Assembly (NCBI RefSeq): GCF_026626745.1
Contig: NZ_JAPNJW010000001.1
Coordinates: forward strand, 3,332,001 to 3,396,000
DNA length: 64,000 nt
Origin: Nannocystis sp. RBIL2
Lineage (GTDB): Bacteria > Myxococcota_A > Polyangia > Nannocystales > Nannocystaceae
Direction of reading: 5' to 3'
The position numbers and the translations under genes were made by a program. The notes below the pieces were generated by a model, which did no database searches, was not told the origin of the DNA, and saw only the letters and a list, made by a program, of their open reading frames with translations. Below are positions 41,999 through 50,547 of this stretch, piece after piece (positions within the stretch are counted from its first letter, which is position 1; each line of letters opens with the position of its first letter).

Positions 41999-42536
41999 CG
42001 CGTCCTCTGCGCCCGGGCCCGGGCCCGCGGCGGGGCGAGGGTATCGCAAAGGCGCAGCGTCCGCACGACGATGCGCCGCTCCACGCACCCGTCTCCGCCA
42101 GACCTCGCCCGTGGCGCTCGCCGCTGCGACCGTGCGGGGCCCTGCAGCGAGCGCACGCACCGTGGAGACCGGCCGCAAAATCACGACCGCCGCTGCGTCG
42201 TCCGCTCGATGGCGCGCGCCGGTGCGAGCACTCGCCGACGACCCGCGCAGCGGCCACGGGCGCGCCGACCTGCGCCCGTTCGCTCGGACCTGTCTTTTGG
42301 GTCATTCAAGTGAATGACGAATCATCGGTCACGACACATGCAACTTCCTCAGAGCACGCCGATGCTCGCCGAACCTCCGAGCACGGCAACTCGGCGGGCC
42401 CGCGGCCTGACCGTGCACGTCGAACAATCGTCCCCACACGGACTCGCCCTGCGAACTGCGGGCCCAGTGCTTCAAACGCGGCCTCGCGGAACGGCTCCCA
42501 CCCAGCACTCGACACCCCGTTTTTCGCTGCACCGGC
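41999..42536. other. 538-bp intergenic region with a palindrome
   Basis: No gene is supported. It holds the inverted repeat at 42301-42318. Reading frames here are antisense artefacts of GC-rich DNA. Confidence 0.35.
42301..42318. repeat. 8-bp inverted repeat, operator- or terminator-like
   Basis: GTCATTCA-AG-TGAATGAC, perfect arms with a 2-base centre, AT-rich against a GC-rich background. It lies 219 bp downstream of the DNA methyltransferase stop. It is similar in style to the palindrome at 17097. Confidence 0.6.
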
Positions 42537-44372
42537 TCAACCGATCGCCCGCGTACTGATCCGCCCAGCCACGTCGACCGCCTCGACCACGACCCTGCCC
42601 TCGCCCGCGATCGCCGGCGAAGACAGCTCCATCGCGCCGTCACGTCCGCGCTGCGTCGACCACCGCGGCGTGAACACGCCATCTTCGCCGCGCTCGTCGA
42701 TCGCCCACTCGACGATCGCGTCGACGCCCGGCGAGGTCCAGCAGCCGGCGCTGTCCGGTCCGGCGTAATCGGCGAGCCGGATCGCCCGGCCCGCGGCCGT
42801 CACTTCGACGGCGAGCGAGAGCCGCGAGGCTCGGATGGGCCCGATCGACTCGCCCTCGACGAACGCGCGCGGCACCTCCCAGAGAGTCACCTCGGGCGCG
42901 TCCACGTCGTGCGCCGAGGGCTCGAACGCCCACGCGATCACCTCGAGCGCCGCGGCCCCAGCCCCTCGCGCCGCGGCCTGCCACCTCGCGATGTCGCCGG
43001 CGGTCGGTCGCTGCTCGCTGGCCGCCACCACCACTGCCGCCTCGCCGCGTCGTCCGTGGATCTGTCCCTCGGGCCATGTCGTTTCTCCGGCTGCGTTGCC
43101 CGAGCCTTCGACTGCAACCTGCGCCGTGACCTGTCCCTCGGACCAGGCTGTCGCTCCGTGCAGCGCCAGCAAGCGGCCGCGCAGCTCGGCCTCGCCGAGG
43201 CGCTCGACCAGCGCGCGGCGGGCGGCAGGCAGCGCGTCGAACACCGCGAACGGGCCGGCCTCGCCGCGCTGCGTCATCGCCCGCAGGCGCCGGCGGATGA
43301 CCGTGAAGGCCGGCTGCGAGCGATCGATCACCACCCAGCGCCGGCCACAGCGAGCGGCCACCGCGGCGGTCGTGCCGGAGCCGGCGAACGCGTCGAGGAT
43401 CAGGTCGCCCGGGCGCGAACACATGTGGACGATCCGCTCGAGCAGCGCCTCCGGCTTCTGCGTGTCGTAGCCGACCCGCTCGGTGTGCGTCCCCTGCAGC
43501 GCGCGGATGTCGGTCCACACGTCCTGCAGCGGCACCCCCTCCTGCTCGTCGAGGTAATGCTTCTGCCGCGGCACCGCGCCCGGTCGGCTCTGGTACACGC
43601 GGCCGCTGCGGTGCAGCTCCGCCATCGTCGCCTGGCCGTAGCGCCAGAACCGGCGCACGCCGAGGAACTCGTAGCTCGGGTTGCCCTTGGCCGCGCCGCC
43701 GGGGGCCGTGAGCGGGCTCGACATGAAGCGGCGGCCGGTCCCGGGCTCGACGTGGCGGTACCACTTCGCCACGTAGTCCTTGTCGTACGGCGCGCGCAGC
43801 GTCGTCCACGTGCGCTCGGGGCCCATGCCGTAGATCAGCAGCACGTCGTGCACCGCCCCGAGCCGGCGCGCACCCTGGCCGGCGTCGTTGTGGGCCGAGT
43901 AGCGCTTCCACGCGACCTGGTTGACGAAGTTGTCGGCGCCGAACACCTCGTCCATCACCACGCGCACGTGGTGGCACACCTGGATGCCGACGTGAACCAC
44001 GATCGTCGCCGTCGGCTTCATCAGCGCGCGCAGCAGCACCAGGCGCGGGTACAGCATCGACAGGTAGCCGGGGCCGCCCCACGTGTCGCGGTAAGCCAGG
44101 ACCTCGACCTCGCCCTTCCTTAAGTAGTGCGACGCGCCGACGTCGAACGGCGGGTCGATGTAGACCAGGTCGACTGCGGCCCCGAGCTCCTCGCGCAGCG
44201 CCGCCAGGGCCAGCGAGTTGTCGCCCCAGATCAGTCGGTCGTGCCAGCCGCTCGCCTCGCCGACGCGCTCGCGCAGCATCAGCGGACCCGGCGGAACGGC
44301 GGCGAGCAGCGGGACCTTGCCGGGCCAGGTCAGCTCCACTCGCCCCTCGCTCGCGGTCGTCCGCCTGGGCAT
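42537..44372 (-). CDS. DNA adenine/cytosine-N4 methyltransferase (type III Mod-like, beta class)
   Basis: 611 residues. N6/N4 methyltransferase motifs appear in beta-class order: motif IV YIDPPFDVG at about residue 72 comes before motif I DAFAGSGTTAAVAA at about residue 318, next to GYDTQKPEALLERI. Residues ~345-610 are a C-terminal extension with two near-identical peptides (WSEGQVTAQV and WPEGQIHGR), each encoded by a copy of the interspersed TGTCC/GGACA element. No restriction gene or type III Res subunit is adjacent, so this looks like an orphan methyltransferase. A target-recognition role for the extension is possible but unproven. Confidence 0.85.
   Translation of the reverse strand: MPRRTTASEGRVELTWPGKVPLLAAVPPGPLMLRERVGEASGWHDRLIWGDNSLALAALREELGAAVDLVYIDPPFDVGASHYLRKGEVEVLAYRDTWGGPGYLSMLYPRLVLLRALMKPTATIVVHVGIQVCHHVRVVMDEVFGADNFVNQVAWKRYSAHNDAGQGARRLGAVHDVLLIYGMGPERTWTTLRAPYDKDYVAKWYRHVEPGTGRRFMSSPLTAPGGAAKGNPSYEFLGVRRFWRYGQATMAELHRSGRVYQSRPGAVPRQKHYLDEQEGVPLQDVWTDIRALQGTHTERVGYDTQKPEALLERIVHMCSRPGDLILDAFAGSGTTAAVAARCGRRWVVIDRSQPAFTVIRRRLRAMTQRGEAGPFAVFDALPAARRALVERLGEAELRGRLLALHGATAWSEGQVTAQVAVEGSGNAAGETTWPEGQIHGRRGEAAVVVAASEQRPTAGDIARWQAAARGAGAAALEVIAWAFEPSAHDVDAPEVTLWEVPRAFVEGESIGPIRASRLSLAVEVTAAGRAIRLADYAGPDSAGCWTSPGVDAIVEWAIDERGEDGVFTPRWSTQRGRDGAMELSSPAIAGEGRVVVEAVDVAGRISTRAIG
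43062..43147. repeat. two copies of the TGTCC/GGACA interspersed element inside the methyltransferase gene
   Basis: CTGTCCCTCGGGCCATGTC (43062 on) and CTGTCCCTCGGACCAGG (43131 on) are 69 bp apart and in the same frame. They encode the repeated peptides WPEGQ and WSEGQ of the methyltransferase. Confidence 0.6.
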
Positions 44373-44499
44373 CGCCGGCCATCGTACCCGACCTCCACGG
44401 GGCCCAGAACCGACTCTGGCGGCTCATTGGGCGCTCTGGTGCGAAATCGCGCCGCCTCTTGGCGGCTCTGGCGGGATCGCGCACACTGGCGGACGGGCC

Positions 44500-45075
44500 A
44501 TGTCGACCGCCGCCGCGCCTCGTTTCTACTGCGACGCCGCCGAGCACTTCATCGGCACCCGCGCGACCGAAGCCGACCCGGTCTACGCCGGCTCTCGCGG
44601 CGCGCCGGGGCGGATCGACGGCCCGCGGCGCAAGGCCCGGTTTCACGGCCCGCGGGCGCTGACCGAGGGCGGCGCCTCGCTGCTGTTCGTCGCCGACACC
44701 GGCAACGGAGCGGTGCGCAGCATCGACACCCGCGCCGGCGTGGTCAACACGGCGCTCACGCTCGCGGACATCTGCACGATCGCACATGTCCAGGAGTTCA
44801 CCCCGAGCGGGCTCGCGTGCGACGGCGAGTGGCTGGTCATCGCCGACACGCGCAACCACGTGGTGTGGAGCTACGACCTGCGCAGCCATCGACTCGCGCT
44901 GCTGGCCGGCTGCCCCGGGACGCCCGGCGACGTCGACGGCGACTGCGAGCAGGCGCGCTTCTGGTTGCCGGTCGCCGTCGCGCTCGCGGACGACGGCCGC
45001 GGCTTCGTCGTCAGCGAGGCCCGCGGCCGGCGGCACGTCAGCCGTCGCGGCGACGTGCGAACTCTCGGTCGCTGA
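44500..45075 (+). CDS. NHL-repeat-like beta-propeller protein
   Basis: 191 residues from ATG 44500; an upstream in-frame ATG at 44218 lies in the divergent gene's coding region and is unlikely. Repeats such as LLFVADTGNGAVRSIDTRAG, then WLVIADTRNHVVWSYDLRS and RGFVVSEARGRRHVSRRG have the NHL pattern (D.xNxxVrxxd). About three units are present, too few for a closed propeller, so the protein may be partial or oligomerise. It has no signal peptide. It is divergent from the DNA methyltransferase, with about 125 bp between. Role unknown. Confidence 0.7.
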   Translation: MSTAAAPRFYCDAAEHFIGTRATEADPVYAGSRGAPGRIDGPRRKARFHGPRALTEGGASLLFVADTGNGAVRSIDTRAGVVNTALTLADICTIAHVQEFTPSGLACDGEWLVIADTRNHVVWSYDLRSHRLALLAGCPGTPGDVDGDCEQARFWLPVAVALADDGRGFVVSEARGRRHVSRRGDVRTLGR

Positions 45076-45165
45076 AGCTCGCGCGTGGCTGCGCCGATGC
45101 GCGCGGGCCTGCGCACCGGCGCGACCGGGTTTGACACGCCAGGCCGCGGCGTGAAACACGGGGTC

Positions 45166-45984
45166 ATGCACGTGCATCGCCTCGGTCTCGTCCTCGCTGT
45201 CCTCACCGCCTGCGGCCCGGATGGTCGCGCCGACGCCACCGACACCGCGACCGCGCCCACCGGCACCACCGCGCCGGCCTCGACCTCGAGCAGCAGCGGC
45301 GACGTCGCCCCGACGAGCACCGGCGACCCGAGCACCGGCACCACCACCACGTCGAGCAGCAGCACGACCGAGGAGCCCGGCACCATCACCGCGGTCACCG
45401 GCACCACCGCGATCGACACCTCGACCACCGAGCCGGTCGACCCGTCGACCACCACAGTCGGGCCCAAGCTCGACCTGCCGGCGGAGATGCCGATCCCGGT
45501 GAAGGACATCCCCGGCCTGGTGTCGATCACCTTCTACGAGTCGACCAGCGGGGTGATGGAGTTCACCTTCTCGGTCGACGGGCCCGAGCTCAACACCCTG
45601 CTGGCCGACCCGCTGACCAACGCCAACCGCGACATCGAGGGCACCAGCGTCGAGTTCTACGACGTGTACTACTCCGACGTGGACGGCGTGTTCGATCCGC
45701 TGGGCAGTTACCTGACGATCGCCGGCTCGTTCGAAGCCAAGCTGCCGGCGGGCGGCGGGCTCAATCTGGCCGAGATCTCCCTCAACTTCGACAACAACGA
45801 ATTCGAGTTCGGCAGCTACCTCGCCAGCTTCGTCGGGCTCGGCGACAACTACATCATGGGCTCCGAGCCCAACGCGATCGACAACAACCTCGACACGCAC
45901 ACGACCATGGGCAACACGGTCGACACCCCCGGGCAGCGGCTGCGGGTCACGCTCGGCTTCAAGTCGTCGCTGATGCCGGGCTGA
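45166..45984 (+). CDS. lipoprotein with Thr/Ser linker and unknown C-terminal domain
   Basis: 272 residues from ATG 45166. MHVHRLGLVLAVLTAC is a short signal peptide with lipobox VLTAC. Residues ~17-100 are a low-complexity Thr/Ser/Gly linker (TTTTSSSSTTEEPG). A compact C-terminal domain of about 170 residues follows, with strands VSITFYESTSGVMEFTFSVD, EFYDVYYSDVDGV and FEFGSYLASFVG. It ends NTVDTPGQRLRVTLGFKSS. No Cys pairs remain in the mature protein. Family not recognised. It is anchored, surface-exposed or periplasmic. Its end faces the MATCAP-like gene, with two hairpin repeats between them. Confidence 0.75.
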   Translation: MHVHRLGLVLAVLTACGPDGRADATDTATAPTGTTAPASTSSSSGDVAPTSTGDPSTGTTTTSSSSTTEEPGTITAVTGTTAIDTSTTEPVDPSTTTVGPKLDLPAEMPIPVKDIPGLVSITFYESTSGVMEFTFSVDGPELNTLLADPLTNANRDIEGTSVEFYDVYYSDVDGVFDPLGSYLTIAGSFEAKLPAGGGLNLAEISLNFDNNEFEFGSYLASFVGLGDNYIMGSEPNAIDNNLDTHTTMGNTVDTPGQRLRVTLGFKSSLMPG

Positions 45985-45992
45985 CGCCTGCC

Positions 45993-46082
45993 CGATCGGG
46001 CATGTCCCGATCGCCATGCGCCGTGAGTCGCCTCCCGGCCGGGTCCGTCCGGCCACCTGACCGATCGGGCATGTCCCGATCG
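45993..46082. repeat. tandem hairpin pair between convergent genes
   Basis: Two identical 21-bp units, each CGATCGGG-CATGT-CCCGATCG (45993-46013 and 46062-46082), are 69 bp apart. They fill the gap between the convergent lipoprotein (ends 45984) and MATCAP-like gene (ends 46104). A bidirectional terminator is a reasonable guess. They belong to the GGACATGTCC-like element family of this region. Confidence 0.75.
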
Positions 46083-46103
46083 CCACGTGCCGAACGGCCG
46101 GCC

Positions 46104-47372
46104 TCAGGTGGCCATGTCGGTGGCGTCGGCGGCGAAGTCGGTGAGCTCGACGCCGGTGAGGCGGAGCGAGGTGCTGAGCACCGAGTAGATGAGGAAGGCC
46201 GCCAGGGTGGCGCGGCTCTTGACCCACGACGGCTCGAACCGCGGCGGGGCCAGCGCTCCGGCGCGGAAGAACGGGTCGAGCTCGATGGCGTCGCCGAGCG
46301 CCATGCGGCCGGAGAACAGGTGGTGCAGCAGCTCGGGCCGGCCGCTCTGGATCGCCTTGAGGAAGAACGTGTGCACGCCGAGGAGGCCGCGCAGGTAGAC
46401 GATGTCCTTGGTGAACACGACCTTGCCCGCGACGTCGCCGCCACGGAACACCCGCGCCGCCGAGTGATAGCTCTCGCCCGGGTCCTGGCCCGCGTCGTGG
46501 AAGAAGCGGAACAGGTCGATGAAGTCGGCGCCGGACAGCGCGAGGTCGACTGCCTTGACGCGCAGGGCCAGGCGACGGAGGCGGGCCAGGTCGATCGCGT
46601 TGGTGATCATCTCGGCGAAGGTCGCCAGGCCCTCCTGGGTCGCCGTGGTCCGCGGCGCGCCGAGCCCGAGCGAACGCACGTGCGGCTGCTCGCGCCCGTT
46701 GAGAGCGGTGAGCGAGTGGACGAACACCTCGTGCTCGACGAGCTGGGCCACGTCGTAGGGGCTGAAGCAGGTCGCGCCGCGCAGGCGCACGCGGGTCGGA
46801 CCGGCGGCCGCCTTGGCCGCCATGTCCGGGTCGACGACGACCGCGATCGGCAGGTCGCCGAACACCGGGGTGATGCGCGAGCGCAGCGCGTCGGCCGCCT
46901 GCTCGGGCGTGACGAAGAAGTCCTGCTCGGGGATGTAACCCTCGGCGCGGAAGTCGTCGGTCAGCGCCAGGAATTGCTCGGCCGCCGAGAGGTTGCTGAC
47001 CTGCCCGGGGCCGACGGGGTCGCGCGGACCGCCGTAAAGCTCGATCGAGCGGACCGTGAACTCGGGCGTGCCGGCCTCCTCGATCATCGCCGCCGCGAGC
47101 TTGTAGCTGCGGGCGGTGCGGTACAGGTAGCGGCCGACGGGGTGGTCTCGGTCGCACTCGCGCATGATCGAGGCCAGCGCGCGGATGTTGGAGTCGAAGC
47201 GCACGCGTGGCGGCTCGACCGCGGGCAGCCGGGGATCGCCGGCGTGCCAGCGGGCCAGGAACTCGGCCCCGACCTGCGGCGGCCAGGCCAGCTGGCTGAG
47301 CACCTTGATGTCCTTGGCGGCGTCGACCAGGCGGCCGTCGAGGTCTGCGAATTGTTCGAGCGCGGTGTCCAC
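46104..47372 (-). CDS. QEGLA-motif protein (DUF1704/MATCAP-like metallopeptidase family)
   Basis: 422 residues. The catalytic-type motif HEVFVH (HExxxH) occurs in QLVEHEVFVHSLTALNG at about residue 216, followed by TQEGLATFAE (the QEGLA segment) about 30 residues later. This is the signature of the DUF1704/KIAA0895 family, to which the eukaryotic tyrosine carboxypeptidase MATCAP belongs. In MATCAP this HExxxH plus a downstream Glu binds zinc. Bacterial members are often annotated as flavohaemoglobin expression-modulating proteins. It is soluble, with no signal peptide. It is convergent with the lipoprotein gene on the other strand. The family is secure, the substrate unknown. Confidence 0.85.
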   Translation of the reverse strand: MDTALEQFADLDGRLVDAAKDIKVLSQLAWPPQVGAEFLARWHAGDPRLPAVEPPRVRFDSNIRALASIMRECDRDHPVGRYLYRTARSYKLAAAMIEEAGTPEFTVRSIELYGGPRDPVGPGQVSNLSAAEQFLALTDDFRAEGYIPEQDFFVTPEQAADALRSRITPVFGDLPIAVVVDPDMAAKAAAGPTRVRLRGATCFSPYDVAQLVEHEVFVHSLTALNGREQPHVRSLGLGAPRTTATQEGLATFAEMITNAIDLARLRRLALRVKAVDLALSGADFIDLFRFFHDAGQDPGESYHSAARVFRGGDVAGKVVFTKDIVYLRGLLGVHTFFLKAIQSGRPELLHHLFSGRMALGDAIELDPFFRAGALAPPRFEPSWVKSRATLAAFLIYSVLSTSLRLTGVELTDFAADATDMAT

Positions 47373-47607
47373 GAGCGTCCTCGGTCCTTGAAGATCGCAC
47401 GCACGGGCTCGCTTCCCAAGGCCGCGGCTCGCGCCGATACCGCACCGGTCGCGTGCGGCGTTCCGCGAGCAGGAGCGGCGTCGACCGTGTCTCGCGGAGC
47501 AGGCGCCACCCGGCCGCGGACACGTGTCCTCGCCGAGCGCTCCTCAGCTCACGCCGAGGCCGTGGCCGTCGGCGCGGGCCTGCATTACTCTGCTGCTCGA
47601 TCAATCC

Positions 47608-48120
47608 ATGGTTTTCAAAGTCGGCGGAGACATCGACGCTTATTGCACCAAGTGCCGCCTCGACACGATTCACGTCGTCGTCGCGCTCAAGCCGGGCAAC
47701 GAGGGGCCGAAGCGGGTCGAGTGCAAGAGCTGCGGCGGGCAGCACATGTACCACGCGCCCAAGCTGCCCTCGCGGACAGAAGCGCCGAGCCAGCCGGCGG
47801 TGGTGAACCGCAGCGCCGTCGCTCGCAACCCGCCGCCGCCCAAGCCGCCCAAGGCGGCCAAGCCCGCGGCGGCCAAGCCCTCGGCGCTCAGCCCCCCGGC
47901 CGGCGCCGGCGCGCGCGAGTGGCTGCGGCGCATGGAGGACCTGGCGCACCAGGGCGGCACGCCGATCAAGGCCTACTCGATGCGCGAGACCTTCGCCGCC
48001 GGCGATCCGGTGTCGCACCCGAAGTTCGGCAAGGGCGTGGTGCTCGAGGTGCTCGAGGCCAAGAAGTGCGCCATCCTGTTCGAGGAGGGCCGCAAGGTCC
48101 TCGCCATGGGCAGCGCCTGA
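47608..48120 (+). CDS. zinc-ribbon protein with C-terminal Tudor-like domain
   Basis: 170 residues from ATG 47608. A treble-clef or zinc-ribbon of two CxxC pairs is present (AYCTKCRLDT, VECKSCGGQHMY) at residues ~12-45. A Lys/Pro/Ala-rich linker follows (PPPPKPPKAAKPAAAKP). The C-terminal ~50 residues, DPVSHPKFGKGVVLEVLEAKKCAILFEEG, match the small beta-barrel (Tudor/CarD-like) seen at the end of UvrD/PcrA helicases, which contacts RNA polymerase. A transcription-associated role is plausible but inferred. It is convergent with comM, with a strong hairpin between. Confidence 0.7.
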   Translation: MVFKVGGDIDAYCTKCRLDTIHVVVALKPGNEGPKRVECKSCGGQHMYHAPKLPSRTEAPSQPAVVNRSAVARNPPPPKPPKAAKPAAAKPSALSPPAGAGAREWLRRMEDLAHQGGTPIKAYSMRETFAAGDPVSHPKFGKGVVLEVLEAKKCAILFEEGRKVLAMGSA

Positions 48121-48139
48121 CAGCTTCGTGAGCTGCTCG

Positions 48140-48189
48140 TTCGGCCATGTCGCGTGCGACATGGCCGAATGCACATGTCCCCGCGGACA
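48140..48189. repeat. 30-bp perfect palindrome plus second hairpin between convergent genes
   Basis: 48140-48169 is a perfect inverted repeat: 14-bp arms (TTCGGCCATGTCGC and its complement) with a GT centre. Immediately after, 48176-48189 reads TGTCC-CCGC-GGACA. Both lie in the 71-bp gap between the convergent zinc-ribbon gene (ends 48120) and comM (ends 48192). They could terminate both. Confidence 0.8.
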
Positions 48190-48191
48190 CC

Positions 48192-49730
48192 TCATCCGAC
48201 CTCCGGCAGCGCGCGCAGGTGGAGCGCCTGGGCCACGTCGACCTCGGCCGCGGGGGCGACCGGGCAGCGATCGTCGTCGGCGAGGTCGGCGATCGTGCGG
48301 GCGACCCGGCGCAGGCGGTGCTGGGCCCGCGGGCTCCAGCCGCGGTGCTCGGCGGTCGCGGCGAGCAGGCGCTCCGCCGCCGGCGTCAGCGCGCACAGGC
48401 GTTCGATCGACCCGGCCGCCGCCGGCACCTCGGCGTTGGTGCGCCACGGCGTCCCGCGCAGCCGCACCAGCTGGCGGGCGCGGGCCCTCGTCACGCGCGT
48501 CCGCACCAGCGCGCTCGACTCAGGTGGGTCGGCCGAGCGCAGCTCGTCGGGCCGCGCCGGCGTGACGGACACCGAGACGTCGATGCGGTCGAGCAGCGGC
48601 CCCGACACGCGCTGCTGGTAGCGCAGCACCGCCGCCGGGTTGTCGACGCAGGTGCGATCGGGGTGGCCGAGGAAGCCGCACGGGCACGGGTTCATCGCCG
48701 CCAGCAGCTGGAACCGGGCCGGGAAGCCCACGCTCCCGCGCGCGCGCACGATCCGGACCACGCCCTCTTCGAGCGGCTCGCGCAGCGCCTCGAGGCAGCC
48801 GCGCGAGAACTCGGGCAGCTCGTCGAGGAACAGCACCCCGCGGTGCGCCAGGCTGACCTCGCCCGGGCGGAGGAACGGCCCGCCGCCGAGCAGACCGGCG
48901 ACGCTGACGGTGTGGTGCGGGGCTCGCAGCGGCACCTCGCGGACCAGCCCGTCGACCGCGCGCAGCCCGGCGACGCCGAAGATCTTCGTCACCTCGAGCG
49001 CGGCCTCGTCGTCGAGCGGCGGGTAGAGGCCGATGGCTCGCCGCGCGAGCATCGTCTTGCCGACGCCCGGCGGCCCGTGGAGCAGCACGTTGTGACCGCC
49101 GGCGGCCATCACCTCGATCGCGCGGCGGGCGAGCACCAGCCCGCGCACGTCCTCGAGGTCGTGGAGCTCGCGCAGCGGCCTGGGCGGCGGATCGTTGGCC
49201 GCGTGCGCGCCGATCTCGCGATCGCCGCGGAGGTGGGCCACGAGCTGCGGCAGGTCGCGGACCGGCAGCACCGCCAGCCCGCCGAGCACCGCAGCCTCGT
49301 CGGCGCTGGCCTCGGCGACCGCCAGAGTGGTGAAGCCCATGCGCCGGGCGCAGTCGGCGATCACCAGAGTGCCGGCGGCCGGGCGCAGCGAGCCGTCGAG
49401 CGACAGCTCGCCCCACAGCATCAGGCCCTGCAGCCGCTCCGCCGGCACGACCTCGTGGCTCGCCAGCAGGGCGCAGGCCACCGCGAGGTCGATGCCCGGG
49501 CTGTCCTTTCGTTCATCCGCAGGCGCGAGGTTGACGACCTGCTTGCGCGGGTGGAGCTTGTGCCCGCAGTGGCCGAGCGCGCTGCGGACCCGCTCGCGCG
49601 CCTCCATCAGCGCCCCGCTCGCCCGCCCCACCAGAGTGAGGCCCGGCAGACCGAGGCCCACGTCGGCCTCGACGGTGACGACAAAACCTTCGACGCCGAG
49701 GACGCTGGCGGAGTAGGAGCGAGTCAGCAC
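48192..49730 (-). CDS. comM: YifB/ComM-type Mg-chelatase-like AAA+ ATPase
   Basis: 512 residues, the full ComM length. An N-terminal Lon-like fold domain (MLTRSYSASVLGVEGFVV, then NLAPADERKDSPGIDLAVA) is followed by an AAA+ module. Walker A is LLHGPPGVGKTMLARR and Walker B is GVLFLDELPEFSR; the ComM hallmark MNPCPCGFLGHPDRTC with its Cys cluster and the sensor RFQLLAAMNPCPC are present. The C-terminal part includes LVRTRVTRARARQ. ComM is a helicase that promotes integration of DNA during natural transformation. The presence of comM suggests competence or recombination capacity. Convergent with the gene at 47608-48120. Confidence 0.93.
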   Translation of the reverse strand: MLTRSYSASVLGVEGFVVTVEADVGLGLPGLTLVGRASGALMEARERVRSALGHCGHKLHPRKQVVNLAPADERKDSPGIDLAVACALLASHEVVPAERLQGLMLWGELSLDGSLRPAAGTLVIADCARRMGFTTLAVAEASADEAAVLGGLAVLPVRDLPQLVAHLRGDREIGAHAANDPPPRPLRELHDLEDVRGLVLARRAIEVMAAGGHNVLLHGPPGVGKTMLARRAIGLYPPLDDEAALEVTKIFGVAGLRAVDGLVREVPLRAPHHTVSVAGLLGGGPFLRPGEVSLAHRGVLFLDELPEFSRGCLEALREPLEEGVVRIVRARGSVGFPARFQLLAAMNPCPCGFLGHPDRTCVDNPAAVLRYQQRVSGPLLDRIDVSVSVTPARPDELRSADPPESSALVRTRVTRARARQLVRLRGTPWRTNAEVPAAAGSIERLCALTPAAERLLAATAEHRGWSPRAQHRLRRVARTIADLADDDRCPVAPAAEVDVAQALHLRALPEVG

Positions 49731-50092
49731 GCGGCCACTCCCTACAATCGCCGTGCTCGGCCGCCGCGAAGCAAATCAACGACTTGCCCGCGCGCACGCG
49801 CCGTCGCTGTCCCGCCCGCTGGACACCGTCCGGCCCGCCGGACGTGTCCCACCCCAGCGCCGCACCTGCGCCGACGCTCACCCGAGGTCGCCGCCCCTCG
49901 CCAGTCGCCTGCGCCCGACGAACGCCGGTCGCATCGCGTTCACCGGCGCCGATTCGTCGTTCCGCCGATTCGTCGCTGCATTGGCGTGCGTTCACCGAAT
50001 CGCTATACATCACAATCTCGCGCCGCAATACTTGCTCTTGCCGGAGCTCGGATTGTTTGCGAAGATGCAATCACGACTTGGGGGAGCTGGTT
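49731..50092. other. 362-bp divergent intergenic region with promoter
   Basis: It lies between the divergent comM and roadblock genes. Apart from the good promoter at 49981-50009 it holds no recognisable gene; its open frames are antisense-type and Arg-rich. Confidence 0.4.
49981..50009 (+). promoter_or_regulatory. sigma70-type promoter for the roadblock/GTPase operon
   Basis: TTGGCG (49981-49986), a 17-bp spacer and TATACA (50004-50009) closely match the -35/-10 consensus in a GC-rich context. It lies 84 bp upstream of the roadblock start codon. Confidence 0.6.
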
Positions 50093-50458
50093 ATGGGGAA
50101 TACGGGGAATCAGATCAAAAAAGCGATGGAGATCGACGGGGCGATCGCGGCGGCGCTCGTCGACAGCGAGAGCGGCATGACCCTCGCCACCGCCGGCGGC
50201 GGGCCGGCCTTCGACATCGAGGTGGCCGCGGCGGCCAACACCAACGTGGTCCAGGCCAAGCTCAAGGCCATGAACGCCCTCCGCCTCGCCGACGAGCTGG
50301 AGGACATTCTCATCACTCTGGGCAAGCAATACCACATCATCCGACCGCTGCGCCGGGCGCCTGCGGTCTTCTATTACGTCGCCTGCGATCGCAACAAGAC
50401 GAACCTGGCGATGGCCCGACGAACCCTGGCGGAGATCGAGCACGCGACGGCGCTCTAG
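50093..50458 (+). CDS. roadblock/LC7-domain protein (MglB-like)
   Basis: 121 residues from ATG 50093, with GGGGGAG upstream. The single domain has the roadblock pattern: a helix-strand start (IDGAIAAALVDSESGMTLATAG), a central helix (EVAAAANTNVVQAKLKAMNAL) and strands (EDILITLGKQYHIIRP; VFYYVACDRNKTNLAMARR). Roadblock proteins act as GAPs or scaffolds for Ras-like GTPases; MglB regulates MglA in myxobacterial polarity. A GTPase gene follows two genes downstream in the same direction (51737), which supports a functional partnership. Cytoplasmic. Confidence 0.88.
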   Translation: MGNTGNQIKKAMEIDGAIAAALVDSESGMTLATAGGGPAFDIEVAAAANTNVVQAKLKAMNALRLADELEDILITLGKQYHIIRPLRRAPAVFYYVACDRNKTNLAMARRTLAEIEHATAL

Positions 50459-50547
50459 CGCCTCACCTGCTGCGGCCGCCTCCACCCTGACCGGGGCGCC
50501 CTCCTACGATTCGCGTGTGTCGGCGCTCCGCACCGGGAGAACTACCC

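Noticed and set aside
42640..48447. A 1935-codon minus-strand frame
   Set aside because: It is a GC-rich shadow of several real genes on both strands, mostly Arg/Gly/Ala, without domains.
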